From an uncultured Collinsella sp. (GTDB lineage Bacteria; Actinomycetota; Coriobacteriia; Coriobacteriales; Coriobacteriaceae): a DNA stretch of 32,470 nt. A program made the translations under genes and the position numbers. The stretch is taken from NCBI GenBank assembly GCA_902493125.1, contig CABUOF010000020.1, positions 1 through 32,470 on the forward strand, read 5' to 3'. Below are positions 1 to 8,361 of this stretch, piece after piece (within the stretch, counting starts at the first letter, position 1; the number at the start of each line of letters is the position of its first letter). The notes beneath the pieces were generated by a model. The model ran no database searches, was not told the DNA's origin, and saw only the letters and a list, made by a program, of their open reading frames with translations.

Positions 1-329
1 GACGATCTGATACTGCAAGGTTGTATCAGGCGTTTGACGCATTCATGTTGACTTCTCTGTATGAGGGTTTTCCGGTTGTTGGCGTTGAGGCTTCGGCTTC
101 GGGGCTTCCCCTTCTTGTTTCTCAAACGATTACGCCTGAGCTTAAAAAATGCGGCGAAGTGTCTTATTTGCCGCTCGATCGTCCTGATTTGTGGGTGGAT
201 GAGATCAAAAGACTCTCAATGATTTCCCACGATTTGCCGAGGACTAACCGGGCTAAGGCAGCCGGTTTTGATCTTGAAGATTGCTGGAGAATTCTTGCCG
301 GGATTTACTGCGGGGAATTAAATGTCTAG
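1..329 (+). CDS. Glycosyltransferase family 4, C-terminal part (5' end outside window)
   Basis: The reading frame is open from the first bases of the window (codons from position 3) to a TAG at 327-329, so only about the last 108 residues are visible. They contain the conserved C-terminal signature of GT-B retaining glycosyltransferases of family GT4: an acidic E-x7-E motif within YEGFPVVGVEASASGLP, preceded by a hydrophobic strand ending in TSL. This region binds the nucleotide-sugar donor. The TTG at position 21 is not a real start because the family sequence continues upstream of it. The stop overlaps the start of the next gene by 8 bases. The role is inferred to be addition of one sugar to the lipid-linked repeat unit of the surface polysaccharide; donor and acceptor cannot be read from the sequence. 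Confidence 0.88.
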   Translation, partial: RSDTARLYQAFDAFMLTSLYEGFPVVGVEASASGLPLLVSQTITPELKKCGEVSYLPLDRPDLWVDEIKRLSMISHDLPRTNRAKAAGFDLEDCWRILAGIYCGELNV

Positions 330-1554
330 TTTTGCTTTGAAAAAACACGGGTTAAATCCTGCGAAGCGTTCGTTATCGGTTCTTTTCTTGTTTCTGCTTA
401 TAGGTTTGATTTATGTGACATTTGGCAATCTTCTAGCAGGTGCTGGCCGAATTGTTCCCTTTAGAGATCAGTTGAAGATGGCAATGTCCGCAGTCGGATT
501 TTGCGTATTGCTTCGCCTTTCTTGTCGTGCAGACCTTGTATTTGGCAAGGACATGCTCGGACTTTTATTGGTGTTTGGTATTGTAATTTTGGTACCAACT
601 TGCTTCTATTACCTCAGTGGGTACGTTAGTTTTCAGTACGGTTTGCTTCAAATATTCTTATCCGTTCTATGGATTGCTGTTTTCGCTCTTTCCTATTGGT
701 CTGGATATAAGAATCCCTTTCTACTTGAACGACTTGGATGGATGGGCCTTGCAGTCCCTATTGTTTTTGTGCTCTTCGCCGGAGTTAGAACCCATATCAA
801 TGAGATTGGCTGGACAGAATCTGTAACTATGGCGTACTACGCCCTGTTTCTGCTGCCTTTTGTCTTACTGTTGCGCAATAAAACAATTCGTTGGGTATTT
901 GTTGCAATAATTTTCGCCACACTTCTCCTGTCTTCTAAGAGAGGTGGATTCATTGCTTTTTTCCTGGCTCTTATTGTTTATGCCGTGGTTGAGTGGCAGA
1001 TGGCTGGAAAGGGAGATCCTAAAAGGGTCCTGCTTATCCTTGGTTCTGTAATACTTGCGATGGCTTTCTACTATTTTTTCACTTCATTTACAAAAGCAAA
1101 CAATCTGGCAATGTTAGATCGTCTTGAAAATCTTGCAAATGATGATGGCTCGGGTAGACCGGATGTCTGGGCTTGTGTCTGGAGAATGATACTAGCCTCT
1201 GATCCAATGTCACTTCTTATTGGCCATGGTTTTAATACGGTATATCGAGCTTCCCCTATGGGCCTTAGCGCTCACAATGACTTTCTTGAAGTCATTTATG
1301 ACTATGGCCTTCTTGGGTTTTTACTTTATTTGCGACTTTATTATCACGTCTGGCAATTGTATCTGCGTGTCAAGTCCGATTGTTCTCAGCTTGCGCCGGC
1401 ATTCGCAGCATCTCTGGTGCTGATGATTTTCATGTCGTGTATGGCGCACTTGATTATTTACCCAACTCATTTTTTGCTTCTGTGTATGTTTTGGGGCGTT
1501 ATTGCCGGCTATCTTAAATCGAAGGGATCTGTGAGTCCTCGTGGATATATGTAG
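322..1554 (+). CDS. O-antigen ligase / Wzy-type polysaccharide polymerase
   Basis: A 410-residue integral membrane protein with about ten hydrophobic segments spread over its whole length. Near residues 313-330 it carries the AHNDFLEVIYDYGLLGF stretch typical of the O-antigen ligase/polymerase (Wzy_C) family, which lies in the large loop before the last membrane helices. Proteins of this family polymerise or transfer undecaprenyl-linked repeat units on the outer face of the cytoplasmic membrane. A glycosyltransferase upstream and a flippase downstream (4757-6178) fit a Wzx/Wzy-dependent pathway. The ATG at 322 overlaps the previous stop by 8 bases, so the genes are probably translationally coupled. 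Ligase and polymerase cannot be told apart by sequence; polymerase is the likelier role in a Gram-positive. Confidence 0.85.
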   Translation: MSSFALKKHGLNPAKRSLSVLFLFLLIGLIYVTFGNLLAGAGRIVPFRDQLKMAMSAVGFCVLLRLSCRADLVFGKDMLGLLLVFGIVILVPTCFYYLSGYVSFQYGLLQIFLSVLWIAVFALSYWSGYKNPFLLERLGWMGLAVPIVFVLFAGVRTHINEIGWTESVTMAYYALFLLPFVLLLRNKTIRWVFVAIIFATLLLSSKRGGFIAFFLALIVYAVVEWQMAGKGDPKRVLLILGSVILAMAFYYFFTSFTKANNLAMLDRLENLANDDGSGRPDVWACVWRMILASDPMSLLIGHGFNTVYRASPMGLSAHNDFLEVIYDYGLLGFLLYLRLYYHVWQLYLRVKSDCSQLAPAFAASLVLMIFMSCMAHLIIYPTHFLLLCMFWGVIAGYLKSKGSVSPRGYM

Positions 1555-2524
1555 TGATTTAGTCAGCATTATTGTTCCAGCGTATCAGGCTGAAAAACAT
1601 CTGAAAGAGTGCGTTTGTTCTCTTTTGAACCAGACTCACCGCGCAGTTGAAATAATTGTTGTTGATGATGGCTCGACCGACGGAACCTCGCCGATAGTTT
1701 CAAGAATGGCGGATTCTGACAATAGGCTGCGGCTTATAACGCAGAAGAACTGCGGTGTCAGTTCTGCGCGAAATCATGGTATTTCTGAGTCCCGTGGTTC
1801 TTACCTGATGTTTGTAGATGCCGACGATTGGATTGAACCATTTGCTGTCGAGACGCTCTTGGCTGCTATAAAAAATAACGGAACTGATGCTGTCTACTGC
1901 AGTCAGTACTATGACAGCAACGGAGTTTTATGTGCCAGTGAAACCTGTATCTCCAGATCCGACAGTATCGATGCGTCCGTATTACTTAAATATCAACTGG
2001 ACTTTCGCTTCATTGCCTGTCCCTGGCTTTGCCTGATGAGTAAGGATGCGGCCGCGGGGTGCGCATTCCCAGAAAATGTGCATATTCTAGAAGACTGGTT
2101 CTTTAACGTTGAACTTCTAAATAATTCGCGCTTCATTTCAGTAACTGATACAGCTTTTTATCATTATCGCTCTACTGAGCAAAGCGTAAGCCGTTCTGCT
2201 TTGAATGAAAAAAAGTTTAGCCTTATGGAGCTTCCAAATAAGGTCGTTTCGCTCCTTGGTCTTCAAGGTGAGAAAGCTAACTCATTGCGTTTGCGATTAA
2301 ACGCTGGCTTAATCCGGCACCTGTTAATCGTCGCTGCCGCTTCCGGCTTCGCCGATGAATACTGTCGCAAGAAGATGGCGAACTGGGCACGATCGACGCT
2401 AGGTGAAGCGTTTGCTTCGCCCGATTTGCCCCTTAAGCTTAAGAGTTATGTGCTTCTAGGTTCAATTTCGCCGCGTTTGTTTGCATTAATTTTTAACTTT
2501 AAAAGGAAGGCGTTCCATGACTAA
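1541..2524 (+). CDS. Glycosyltransferase family 2
   Basis: A 327-residue GT-A fold glycosyltransferase. The N-terminus reads VSIIVPAYQAEKHLKECV, followed by the nucleotide-binding VVDDGSTDGT motif near residue 43 and a metal-binding FVDADDW (DxD-like) motif near residues 93-99, all standard for GT2. The start is a GTG inside the end of the polymerase gene, 14 bases overlapping, with a purine-rich GAAGGGA about 13 bases upstream; no in-frame ATG fits the family N-terminus better. The C-terminal third is typical of capsule GT2 enzymes and gives no substrate clue. It presumably adds a sugar to the lipid-linked repeat unit at the cytoplasmic face of the membrane. Confidence 0.9.
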   Translation: MDICSDLVSIIVPAYQAEKHLKECVCSLLNQTHRAVEIIVVDDGSTDGTSPIVSRMADSDNRLRLITQKNCGVSSARNHGISESRGSYLMFVDADDWIEPFAVETLLAAIKNNGTDAVYCSQYYDSNGVLCASETCISRSDSIDASVLLKYQLDFRFIACPWLCLMSKDAAAGCAFPENVHILEDWFFNVELLNNSRFISVTDTAFYHYRSTEQSVSRSALNEKKFSLMELPNKVVSLLGLQGEKANSLRLRLNAGLIRHLLIVAAASGFADEYCRKKMANWARSTLGEAFASPDLPLKLKSYVLLGSISPRLFALIFNFKRKAFHD

Positions 2525-3590
2525 GGCTGGCATTGTTACATTCCACTGTGTTCCCAATTATGGGGCCGCTCTTCAAGCATTTGCTCTATCTGAGAAATTA
2601 AAAAAATACTACGACGAAGTTAAAGTTATTGATTATTGTCCTGGCTGTCTTTTGTCTGACTACAAAACGTTTGATTTTTCTGGACCTAAAGCAATCATTG
2701 GCAGCACTCTCACTGTGCCCGCCTGCGTTCGTAAGAAAAGAAAGTTCAAGCACTTTGTCTCAGAGAGGATGGACTTGGAACCGTGGCCCGCTACTGACGA
2801 GGTCCTCCATTCGTTCGATTCCGTCTTCTGTGGGAGCGATCAAATTTGGAATTCGGAAATTACAAAAGGAATCGATCCCATGTACTTTGCCGACCGGTTT
2901 CCGGGGAGCGTCATTAAGGCATCATACGCTGCCAGTATAGGCAAATCGGCTCTATCTGATACGGACTGCAAAGCTATGCTTCCTTTGGTTTCAAGACTTA
3001 ATCGAGTTTCTGTTAGAGAACCAGAAGCAGCTGACTTGATTGAGAAATTGACCGGTAATAGGCCTGAGGTGGTTGTCGACCCTACCATCCTTGCGGGTAA
3101 AGAACTATTCGCTCCCATTGTAAAGTCTCTCCGCGATAGGCCTTACGTCCTTTATTACCAACTGGCAAGGAAGGACAACCGCGCTCTATCTTTGGCCGAT
3201 AAAATCGCACGTTATAAAAATCTCGATCTTGTCGGACTGAGCGGCAGCAGAGGGTTGCAAATTGGGAAAGGCCATGACGTTATTTGCGATGCTGGGCCTG
3301 AAGAATTTGTTTCCCTCATCGCGGGTGCGGATTACGTTGTTACCGACTCTTTCCATGGGACCGTTTTCTCTCTTCTATTCCATAGGCCTTTTGCGGCCAT
3401 TCCTAAAGCTACCCGAGGTGGGAGAATTACCAACCTTCTTGATATTGTTGGTCTAAGGAATCGCTATACGGATCGTTTTGATAGAGATACTTTGCTAAAG
3501 GATATTGATTGGGGAAAAGTCGACAATTCGCTTGCTCGCGAACGCGAGGTGTCTGAGCATTTCGTCACATCTATTAAGGGTGATTTCTAA
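2517..3590 (+). CDS. Polysaccharide pyruvyl transferase family protein
   Basis: A 357-residue protein of the polysaccharide pyruvyl transferase family (PF04230, CsaB-like). Visible family features are the N-terminal GIVTFHCVPNYGAALQAFAL (the NYG-ALQ element), the SVFCGSDQIWN stretch near residues 101-111, and the C-terminal DYVVTDSFHGTVFSLLF element that binds the phosphoenolpyruvate-type donor. Members add ketal pyruvate to sugars or act as related transferases. AAAAGGAAGG lies just upstream of the ATG, which overlaps the GT2 stop by 8 bases. It abuts an F420-hydrogenase-beta-type gene, a pairing often seen in polysaccharide clusters of gut bacteria. It would add a negative charge to the surface polymer if it is a true pyruvyl transferase. 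Confidence 0.87.
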   Translation: MTKAGIVTFHCVPNYGAALQAFALSEKLKKYYDEVKVIDYCPGCLLSDYKTFDFSGPKAIIGSTLTVPACVRKKRKFKHFVSERMDLEPWPATDEVLHSFDSVFCGSDQIWNSEITKGIDPMYFADRFPGSVIKASYAASIGKSALSDTDCKAMLPLVSRLNRVSVREPEAADLIEKLTGNRPEVVVDPTILAGKELFAPIVKSLRDRPYVLYYQLARKDNRALSLADKIARYKNLDLVGLSGSRGLQIGKGHDVICDAGPEEFVSLIAGADYVVTDSFHGTVFSLLFHRPFAAIPKATRGGRITNLLDIVGLRNRYTDRFDRDTLLKDIDWGKVDNSLAREREVSEHFVTSIKGDF

Positions 3591-4747
3591 TGATGGTTCT
3601 ATTTACCAATAAACGAGATTGCTATGGGTGCGGTGCTTGCGCCTCTGTGTGTCCGCGTGGTGCCATCAAAATGGTCCATGACAAACATGGCTTTTTGTAC
3701 CCTGTTATTGACTCTGAGAAGTGTATCGACTGTCATCTTTGTGATCGTGTTTGTCAAATTGGCAATGAAGTTGACCTCCTGACACCATATCCCAAAGTAA
3801 CATACGCTGTAAAAAACGAGGATGTAATTCGGTCTCGATCGTCTTCGGGAGGAGCTTTTACTGGTCTAAGTGACAGCATTCTTAACGGCGGCGGTCTAAT
3901 TGTGGGTGCTGCTTATGACGAGTCGATGTGTGTTCGGCATAGAGTGGCTGGCGAAGTTACTTCTCGTGATTCGATGCGTGGAAGCAAATATGTCCAAAGC
4001 GATATCTCTAATGTCTTTAATGAGTATAGAAATTTAAGTGGTAAGAAGGTTCTGTTTACAGGGACCCCATGCCAGATCGCTGCATTTAAGCTGGTAGCAA
4101 AACTGCTAAGAGTGAATTCCTCGAATTGGGTTTATGTCGACCTGGTGTGCCACGGCGCACCCTCTCCGGCGGTTTGGGGCGACTATGTGAGGTCTCTTGA
4201 AAAAAAGCAGGGATCTCGTTTGGTTTCATATTCTTTCCGTAATAAAGATGCCGGATGGCGTGGCTACCATATTCGAGCGGAGTTTGAAGATGGATCCGTT
4301 TTACTGGATGATAGTTCCGAAGCGCGTGGCTTTGCTGTTGTATTTTCAAAAAGCCTCGGGTTGAGGCCGTCGTGCTATCACTGTCCTTATTCTCGCATGC
4401 AGCGAGTAGGCGATTTGACGATTGCGGATTACTGGGGAATCGAAAAGGATGATCCTGAGTTTTCTGACAACGTCGGAGTATCCATGGTCTTCGTGAATAG
4501 CGAACAGGGCGGGACGTTACTTACTGACTCAAGTGAGCGCTTAACTCTTAAGGAAGAGACTGAGACTCCTGCTCAAAGGAATCTGCATAATTCAACTGAC
4601 TATCCGCAGTTTGATTACGATTCATTTTGGACAGCCTATGAGAATGGCAGCTGGGGCGGGGTAGCTTCCCGATTTGGTTATGTCGGTAAATCAGGAAAAC
4701 TGTATCGCCTTGTTGACAAGGTAAAAACAAAGGTGAGGAGGGCATGA
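3590..4747 (+). CDS. 4Fe-4S / coenzyme F420 hydrogenase beta-subunit family protein (copy 1)
   Basis: A 385-residue iron-sulfur flavoprotein-like protein. Residues 10-60 hold two ferredoxin-type clusters: CYGCGACASVCP and CIDCHLCDRVCQ. After them come the family hallmarks SSSGGAFTGL, FTGTPCQIAAF, a VCHGAPSP element and a cysteine pair near the C-terminal third (RPSCYHCPY). The architecture is the FrhB N- and C-domain pair. Homologues in capsule clusters have no proven F420 role; a redox modification of a sugar or of the pyruvyl group is the usual inference. The ATG overlaps the previous TAA by one base, indicating coupling. A second paralogue is at 6178-7365. The family call is firm and the substrate is unknown. 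Confidence 0.88.
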   Translation: MMVLFTNKRDCYGCGACASVCPRGAIKMVHDKHGFLYPVIDSEKCIDCHLCDRVCQIGNEVDLLTPYPKVTYAVKNEDVIRSRSSSGGAFTGLSDSILNGGGLIVGAAYDESMCVRHRVAGEVTSRDSMRGSKYVQSDISNVFNEYRNLSGKKVLFTGTPCQIAAFKLVAKLLRVNSSNWVYVDLVCHGAPSPAVWGDYVRSLEKKQGSRLVSYSFRNKDAGWRGYHIRAEFEDGSVLLDDSSEARGFAVVFSKSLGLRPSCYHCPYSRMQRVGDLTIADYWGIEKDDPEFSDNVGVSMVFVNSEQGGTLLTDSSERLTLKEETETPAQRNLHNSTDYPQFDYDSFWTAYENGSWGGVASRFGYVGKSGKLYRLVDKVKTKVRRA

Positions 4748-4756
4748 GTTTCACCT

Positions 4757-6178
4757 ATGGGTAAATATAAAAAACTTGGCAAAAATGTCGGTCTAATTAC
4801 GATCGGGAACTTCGCGTCCAAAATAATGTCATTCTTCATGCTGCCGCTCTATACTGCCGTGTTGTCAACAGCGGAGTACGGTACTGCGGATTTAATGACG
4901 ACGACAGTTAATCTTCTCTCGCCTTTCTTTACGCTTCTGATCAGTGAGGCCGTAATGCGATTTGCCCTTGATCAAGATGTAGACAAAGGGCAAATATTTA
5001 CCATCGGGCTGATCGTGACATGTGGCGGCTTTATTGCCATGTGCGCTGCTTCCCCGCTTGTTCTTTTGAGTGAGGACATGGCACCGTATCTGGGCTATTT
5101 TCTTGCGTACTATTTCTTTACATGCCTTCATCTTCTTGTCTCTCAGTTTGTTAAGGGAATTGAAAACGTTGCGATTTATTCAATTAGCGGCGTGTTTCAA
5201 ACCATTGTTTTCATTGCATTAAACTTGGTATTTCTTTTAGGTCTACACCTTGGTGTTACGGGCTATATGCTTGCCATGCTGGTGGGCGAGGCCGCTACAA
5301 GCGTTTTACTTTGGATTGGTGCCGGCCTTAACGGCTTTTTGGTTAAACCAGCCTCCATTGATAAGAATTTGTTTAGGGATATGCTTCGCTATTCTGTTCC
5401 GATGATTCCCAATTCGATTAGTTGGTGGATTAGCAATTCTTCGGACAAATATTTGTTGACGATGTTCGTTGGGGTTGGTGTTACGGGTGTGTACTCTGCC
5501 GCTCAGCGTATACCTTCCTTGTTTGCCACCGTTTCAACAATTTTTATGAGTGCATGGCAGATTTCGGCCGTAGAGGATTTCGGTTCTCAAGAATCGAGAC
5601 GGTTCTACAGCAACATTTATAAACAGTATTCCACGTTTAATTCTCTCGTTGTTGGTGTGCTGATTTGCGGCTGCGAACTTCTGGCAAGCATTCTCTTCTC
5701 CAATGACTTTTTTAATGGCTGGGTTCTTGTTCCGGTGCTGTTGATTGCTTTCGAGTTTTCCGCTATGTCTGCATTTTTGGGATCCATTTACACTTCAGCT
5801 AAGAGAACCAAGATGTTGTTTGTATCAACAATGTTTGCTGCTGTGCTTAACATTGTTTTGAATGTCATGTTGATACCTTCGTTGGGTGCCATGGGGGCTT
5901 CTTTGGCTACTCTCGCTAGCTATGTTTCAATTTGGGCATTGCGTCTTTGGGATACGAGAAAGATTATTCGTCTCGATATTGAGCTTGCATCTGATTTAAT
6001 TTCATACTTTATCCTCGCTGGAATGTCTATCGTGATGATAGCACGCGTTTCGCACCGTTTTCTTATTGCACTTGCCCTTCTCATTGTCATGCTATTTGTC
6101 AATCGTCGCGTTGTCATGAAATTAACTGAAGCTTGCCTTTCAGTTCTTAGGTCAGCTCTTGGAAAGGCTCATCAATAA
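4757..6178 (+). CDS. Polysaccharide flippase (Wzx/MOP superfamily)
   Basis: A 473-residue membrane protein with 12 to 14 predicted hydrophobic helices and the N-terminal pattern YKKLGKNVGLITIGNFASKIMSF, typical of polysaccharide biosynthesis flippases of the MOP superfamily. The central motif RYSVPMIPNSISWWISNSSD near residues 211-230 is characteristic of bacterial Wzx/PST proteins. It would flip the undecaprenyl-linked repeat unit across the cytoplasmic membrane for the polymerase at 322-1554. A strong GAGGAGGG lies about 14 bases before the ATG, overlapping the end of the upstream gene. The two genes are 9 bases apart. Confidence 0.9.
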   Translation: MGKYKKLGKNVGLITIGNFASKIMSFFMLPLYTAVLSTAEYGTADLMTTTVNLLSPFFTLLISEAVMRFALDQDVDKGQIFTIGLIVTCGGFIAMCAASPLVLLSEDMAPYLGYFLAYYFFTCLHLLVSQFVKGIENVAIYSISGVFQTIVFIALNLVFLLGLHLGVTGYMLAMLVGEAATSVLLWIGAGLNGFLVKPASIDKNLFRDMLRYSVPMIPNSISWWISNSSDKYLLTMFVGVGVTGVYSAAQRIPSLFATVSTIFMSAWQISAVEDFGSQESRRFYSNIYKQYSTFNSLVVGVLICGCELLASILFSNDFFNGWVLVPVLLIAFEFSAMSAFLGSIYTSAKRTKMLFVSTMFAAVLNIVLNVMLIPSLGAMGASLATLASYVSIWALRLWDTRKIIRLDIELASDLISYFILAGMSIVMIARVSHRFLIALALLIVMLFVNRRVVMKLTEACLSVLRSALGKAHQ

Positions 6179-7365
6179 TGGAAACCCCATATAACTCTAA
6201 AGATAAATGCTGCGGGTGCGGTGCGTGTCTGCGGGTTTGCCCAAAAGACGCAATTTCTTTTCGCAAGGATTTGGACGGATTTGTCTATCCAAAAATCGAT
6301 AGTTCACTATGCATCGATTGTGGGGCATGCGTTAAGAAATGTGACTTTGGCAAGACTAAGAATTCCCATAATTCCGTGTCGCCAATGGCTCTGGCTTTTG
6401 TTAATTCCAATAAGGATGCGTTGCACAGCAGCGCTTCTGGAGGAGCTTTTTCTGCACTTGCAAAACATGTTCTCGATAATGGGGGCGTTGTCTATGGCGC
6501 GTCTTGGGGCAAAGGAATGAAGCCCGAACATGCACGTATTGCCGATTGGTCCGATATTTCTAGAGTTCAGGGCTCAAAGTATGTTCAAAGCGACTTAACA
6601 CCGATTTTATCTAAGTTAAAACAAGATGTATCCGAGGGGTCTGGTGTTCTATTTTCTGGTACTCCATGTCAGTGCGCTGCCGTAAGGTCTCTGTTTGGGC
6701 GTAAGACTCCTGATAATTTAATCTGCGTTGAACTTATTTGTCATGGTGTACCGAGCTCGAAACTTTTCCTTGATTTCGTTGAATATCTTGAAGTCAAGGT
6801 TAATGGAGAGATCGTAGATCTCAGATTCCGTGATAAGAATAGGGGTTGGGGCGCTCTACTTGCCGTTGATTTTAGGACCTCAGACGGCAAAGTTAGAACG
6901 CGTTACTTTAAACCTGAAGAGGTCTACTACTACTACTATTACTTTTATCAAGGCATGTTTTTCAGGGAATCCTGCTACTCTTGTCCTTATGCAAAAAGAG
7001 AACGATATTCTGACTGGACGATAGGCGATTTTTGGGGCGCAGCAAAGTATTGTGAGAATATTGACTCTTCAAAGGGCGTTTCAGTAATTATTGCTTCAAC
7101 GGATAAGGGCATTTCGCTTGTAAATGAGCTTAGGAACGATGGGGTAATTAAAGAGGTGCCGATGGATGATGTTGTGCGTGAAAATGGCCAACTCGTGCAC
7201 CCATCAGCCAAGCCCGATTGCTACAACGAGCTAATGGCTGAGTATCGCTCTCTAGGTGCAGAGGCTTTCGCTTCGAAATTTGAAAAGGATAATTGGAAGC
7301 TTGTTTGCAAGGGACGCCTGAAGAGAAGCATTCCGCTCTGGCTAAAACAGGCTATTCATTCCTAG
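6178..7365 (+). CDS. 4Fe-4S / coenzyme F420 hydrogenase beta-subunit family protein (copy 2)
   Basis: A 395-residue paralogue of the product of 3590-4747 with the same order of parts: CCGCGACLRVCP and CIDCGACVKKC clusters in the first 60 residues, then SSASGGAFSAL, FSGTPCQCAAV, an ICHGVPSS element and a late ESCYSCPYAKRERYSDWTIGD segment. It differs from copy 1 in an insertion-like run of six tyrosines followed by FYQ near residues 250-258, encoded by an almost pure TAC/TAT triplet run at about 6925-6951. The start ATG overlaps the flippase TAA by one base. It is the last gene of the polysaccharide cluster in this window; no obvious terminator follows before the transposase remnant. Confidence 0.88.
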   Translation: METPYNSKDKCCGCGACLRVCPKDAISFRKDLDGFVYPKIDSSLCIDCGACVKKCDFGKTKNSHNSVSPMALAFVNSNKDALHSSASGGAFSALAKHVLDNGGVVYGASWGKGMKPEHARIADWSDISRVQGSKYVQSDLTPILSKLKQDVSEGSGVLFSGTPCQCAAVRSLFGRKTPDNLICVELICHGVPSSKLFLDFVEYLEVKVNGEIVDLRFRDKNRGWGALLAVDFRTSDGKVRTRYFKPEEVYYYYYYFYQGMFFRESCYSCPYAKRERYSDWTIGDFWGAAKYCENIDSSKGVSVIIASTDKGISLVNELRNDGVIKEVPMDDVVRENGQLVHPSAKPDCYNELMAEYRSLGAEAFASKFEKDNWKLVCKGRLKRSIPLWLKQAIHS

Positions 7366-7529
7366 ATTTAGAGTGGCCATTGGGCTTGCTAAACTTTTTG
7401 TTTTCAGTGGGTAATGCACCGATTTTCTCAAACTGCTGTTGTTATGTCGTTGAAAGGGGTCATTGATGACGGGGGTACCGTCAAGATGCTTTCGCGAATT
7501 GATTTAACCGCCCTCAGCCCCGCCCTCTT

Positions 7530-8045
7530 CTAGCCCCTCGCCTTTCCCTCCAGCTCGTCCATCTCCTCAAGCTTGGACATGTCCAGGTACCTCCTCTTGC
7601 CCCACTCGTGCTCCACTATGTACTTCAGCCTCGCCGTCATCAGCATGAGGGCCGACTTGCCGTCCGGGAAGGTCCCGACGACCCTCGTCCTCCTCCTGTT
7701 TTCGCGGTTGATGCGATCGATTCCGTTGTTCGTCCTGATCCGGTGCCAGTGCTCCGGCTGGAATTCCGTGCAGGCCAGCTTTTCGGCGAACCCGTCGCGC
7801 ACCGTCCTCGCGGCCGTCCCGCGGAGCTTCGGCACGCTGGGCTCGATTTCCCCGACGCCCGTGATGAGCCTTCTCGCGTAGTGGCCGCTGTGGCGGGCAT
7901 CCTAGCTCGCTGTCCTCTCGTAGCGTTCGGCCCCGACGGGCTCGGACTCCTCCTTGTCGAGCAGCGCGTTGAGTGTCTCCTCGACGGTCTTCCTCACCAG
8001 GTTCTATATGTCATTGCACAGCGACACCTCGTCGACTGATACGAT
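7530..8045 (-). pseudogene. IS256-family transposase remnant with internal deletion and two stop codons
   Basis: On the minus strand the frame from about 8045 to 7530 reads as two pieces of an IS256/Mutator-type transposase. The first is an N-terminal piece (VRKTVEETLNALLDKEES, then GHYARRLITGVGEIEPSVPK). It runs directly into a C-terminal piece (RDGFAEKLACTEFQPEHW, then RIRTNNGIDRINRENRRRTR). The whole catalytic middle is missing, including the first two acidic residues of the DDE triad, so roughly 230 codons are deleted in frame. Two TAG codons (8004-8006 and 7902-7904, minus strand) also interrupt the N-terminal piece. It is dead and only distantly related to the intact transposase at 11146-12426. 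The 164 bases between the previous gene and this remnant hold no gene; a small hairpin TGACGG-5-CCGTCA lies at 7467-7483. Confidence 0.85.
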
Positions 8046-8053
8046 GTTCGCAG

Positions 8054-8128
8054 ACACGGCCCGTGCCCCATTCGTCGGTGATTTGCTGTTTAGCCGCTGG
8101 AAATCATATGACGGGGCGCGGGCCGTGT
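8054..8128. repeat. 16-bp inverted repeat (15/16), 43-base spacing
   Basis: ACACGGCCCGTGCCCC at 8054-8069 is mirrored by GGGGCGCGGGCCGTGT at 8113-8128, with one mismatch. It lies just upstream of the dead IS256-type transposase frame, where an IS end is expected. It could be the terminal inverted repeat plus a second nested end, or a small non-autonomous element. No matching copy is visible at the other side of the transposase remnant (7366-7529), so the boundaries of the IS cannot be set. Confidence 0.6.
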
Positions 8129-8361
8129 TCCGCTATGCGCTTGTCAATTAGCGAAAGGAATTATGCATCACCTCGGTGCAGGCTGATGCCTCTTATTCAT
8201 TTGTTTAGATCTTGAATCGGCTACTCGATGACGAGTACCGCCGTTTGGCGAAAACAGTCATACGTTTCCTTTTGATAGAAGCGGCCCGTAGTAATATCTA
8301 AATACGTTCAGTGACTAGTGCATGACGTTTGTTCCAACTCTATTGAAGGCTGGGTGCGGTT
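8129..8361 (+). promoter_or_regulatory. Intergenic segment with candidate sigma-70 promoter for the 8362 gene
   Basis: There is no gene here. TTGATA at 8272-8277 and TATCTA at 8295-8300 are 17 bases apart and lie 62 bases before the ATG at 8362, a plausible housekeeping promoter for the four-gene cassette that follows. A small hairpin, ACTCG-ATGA-CGAGT, lies at about 8223-8236. No terminator or operator is recognisable. Confidence 0.4.

Noticed and set aside
6925..6951. Possible CRISPR or regulatory repeat at the TAC run
   Set aside because: It is a simple triplet run inside a coding frame, with no spacers and no repeat unit above three bases.
7573..8215. Plus-strand frames across the first transposase remnant
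   Set aside because: The minus strand reads as clear IS256-type transposase pieces; the + frames are antisense to it.
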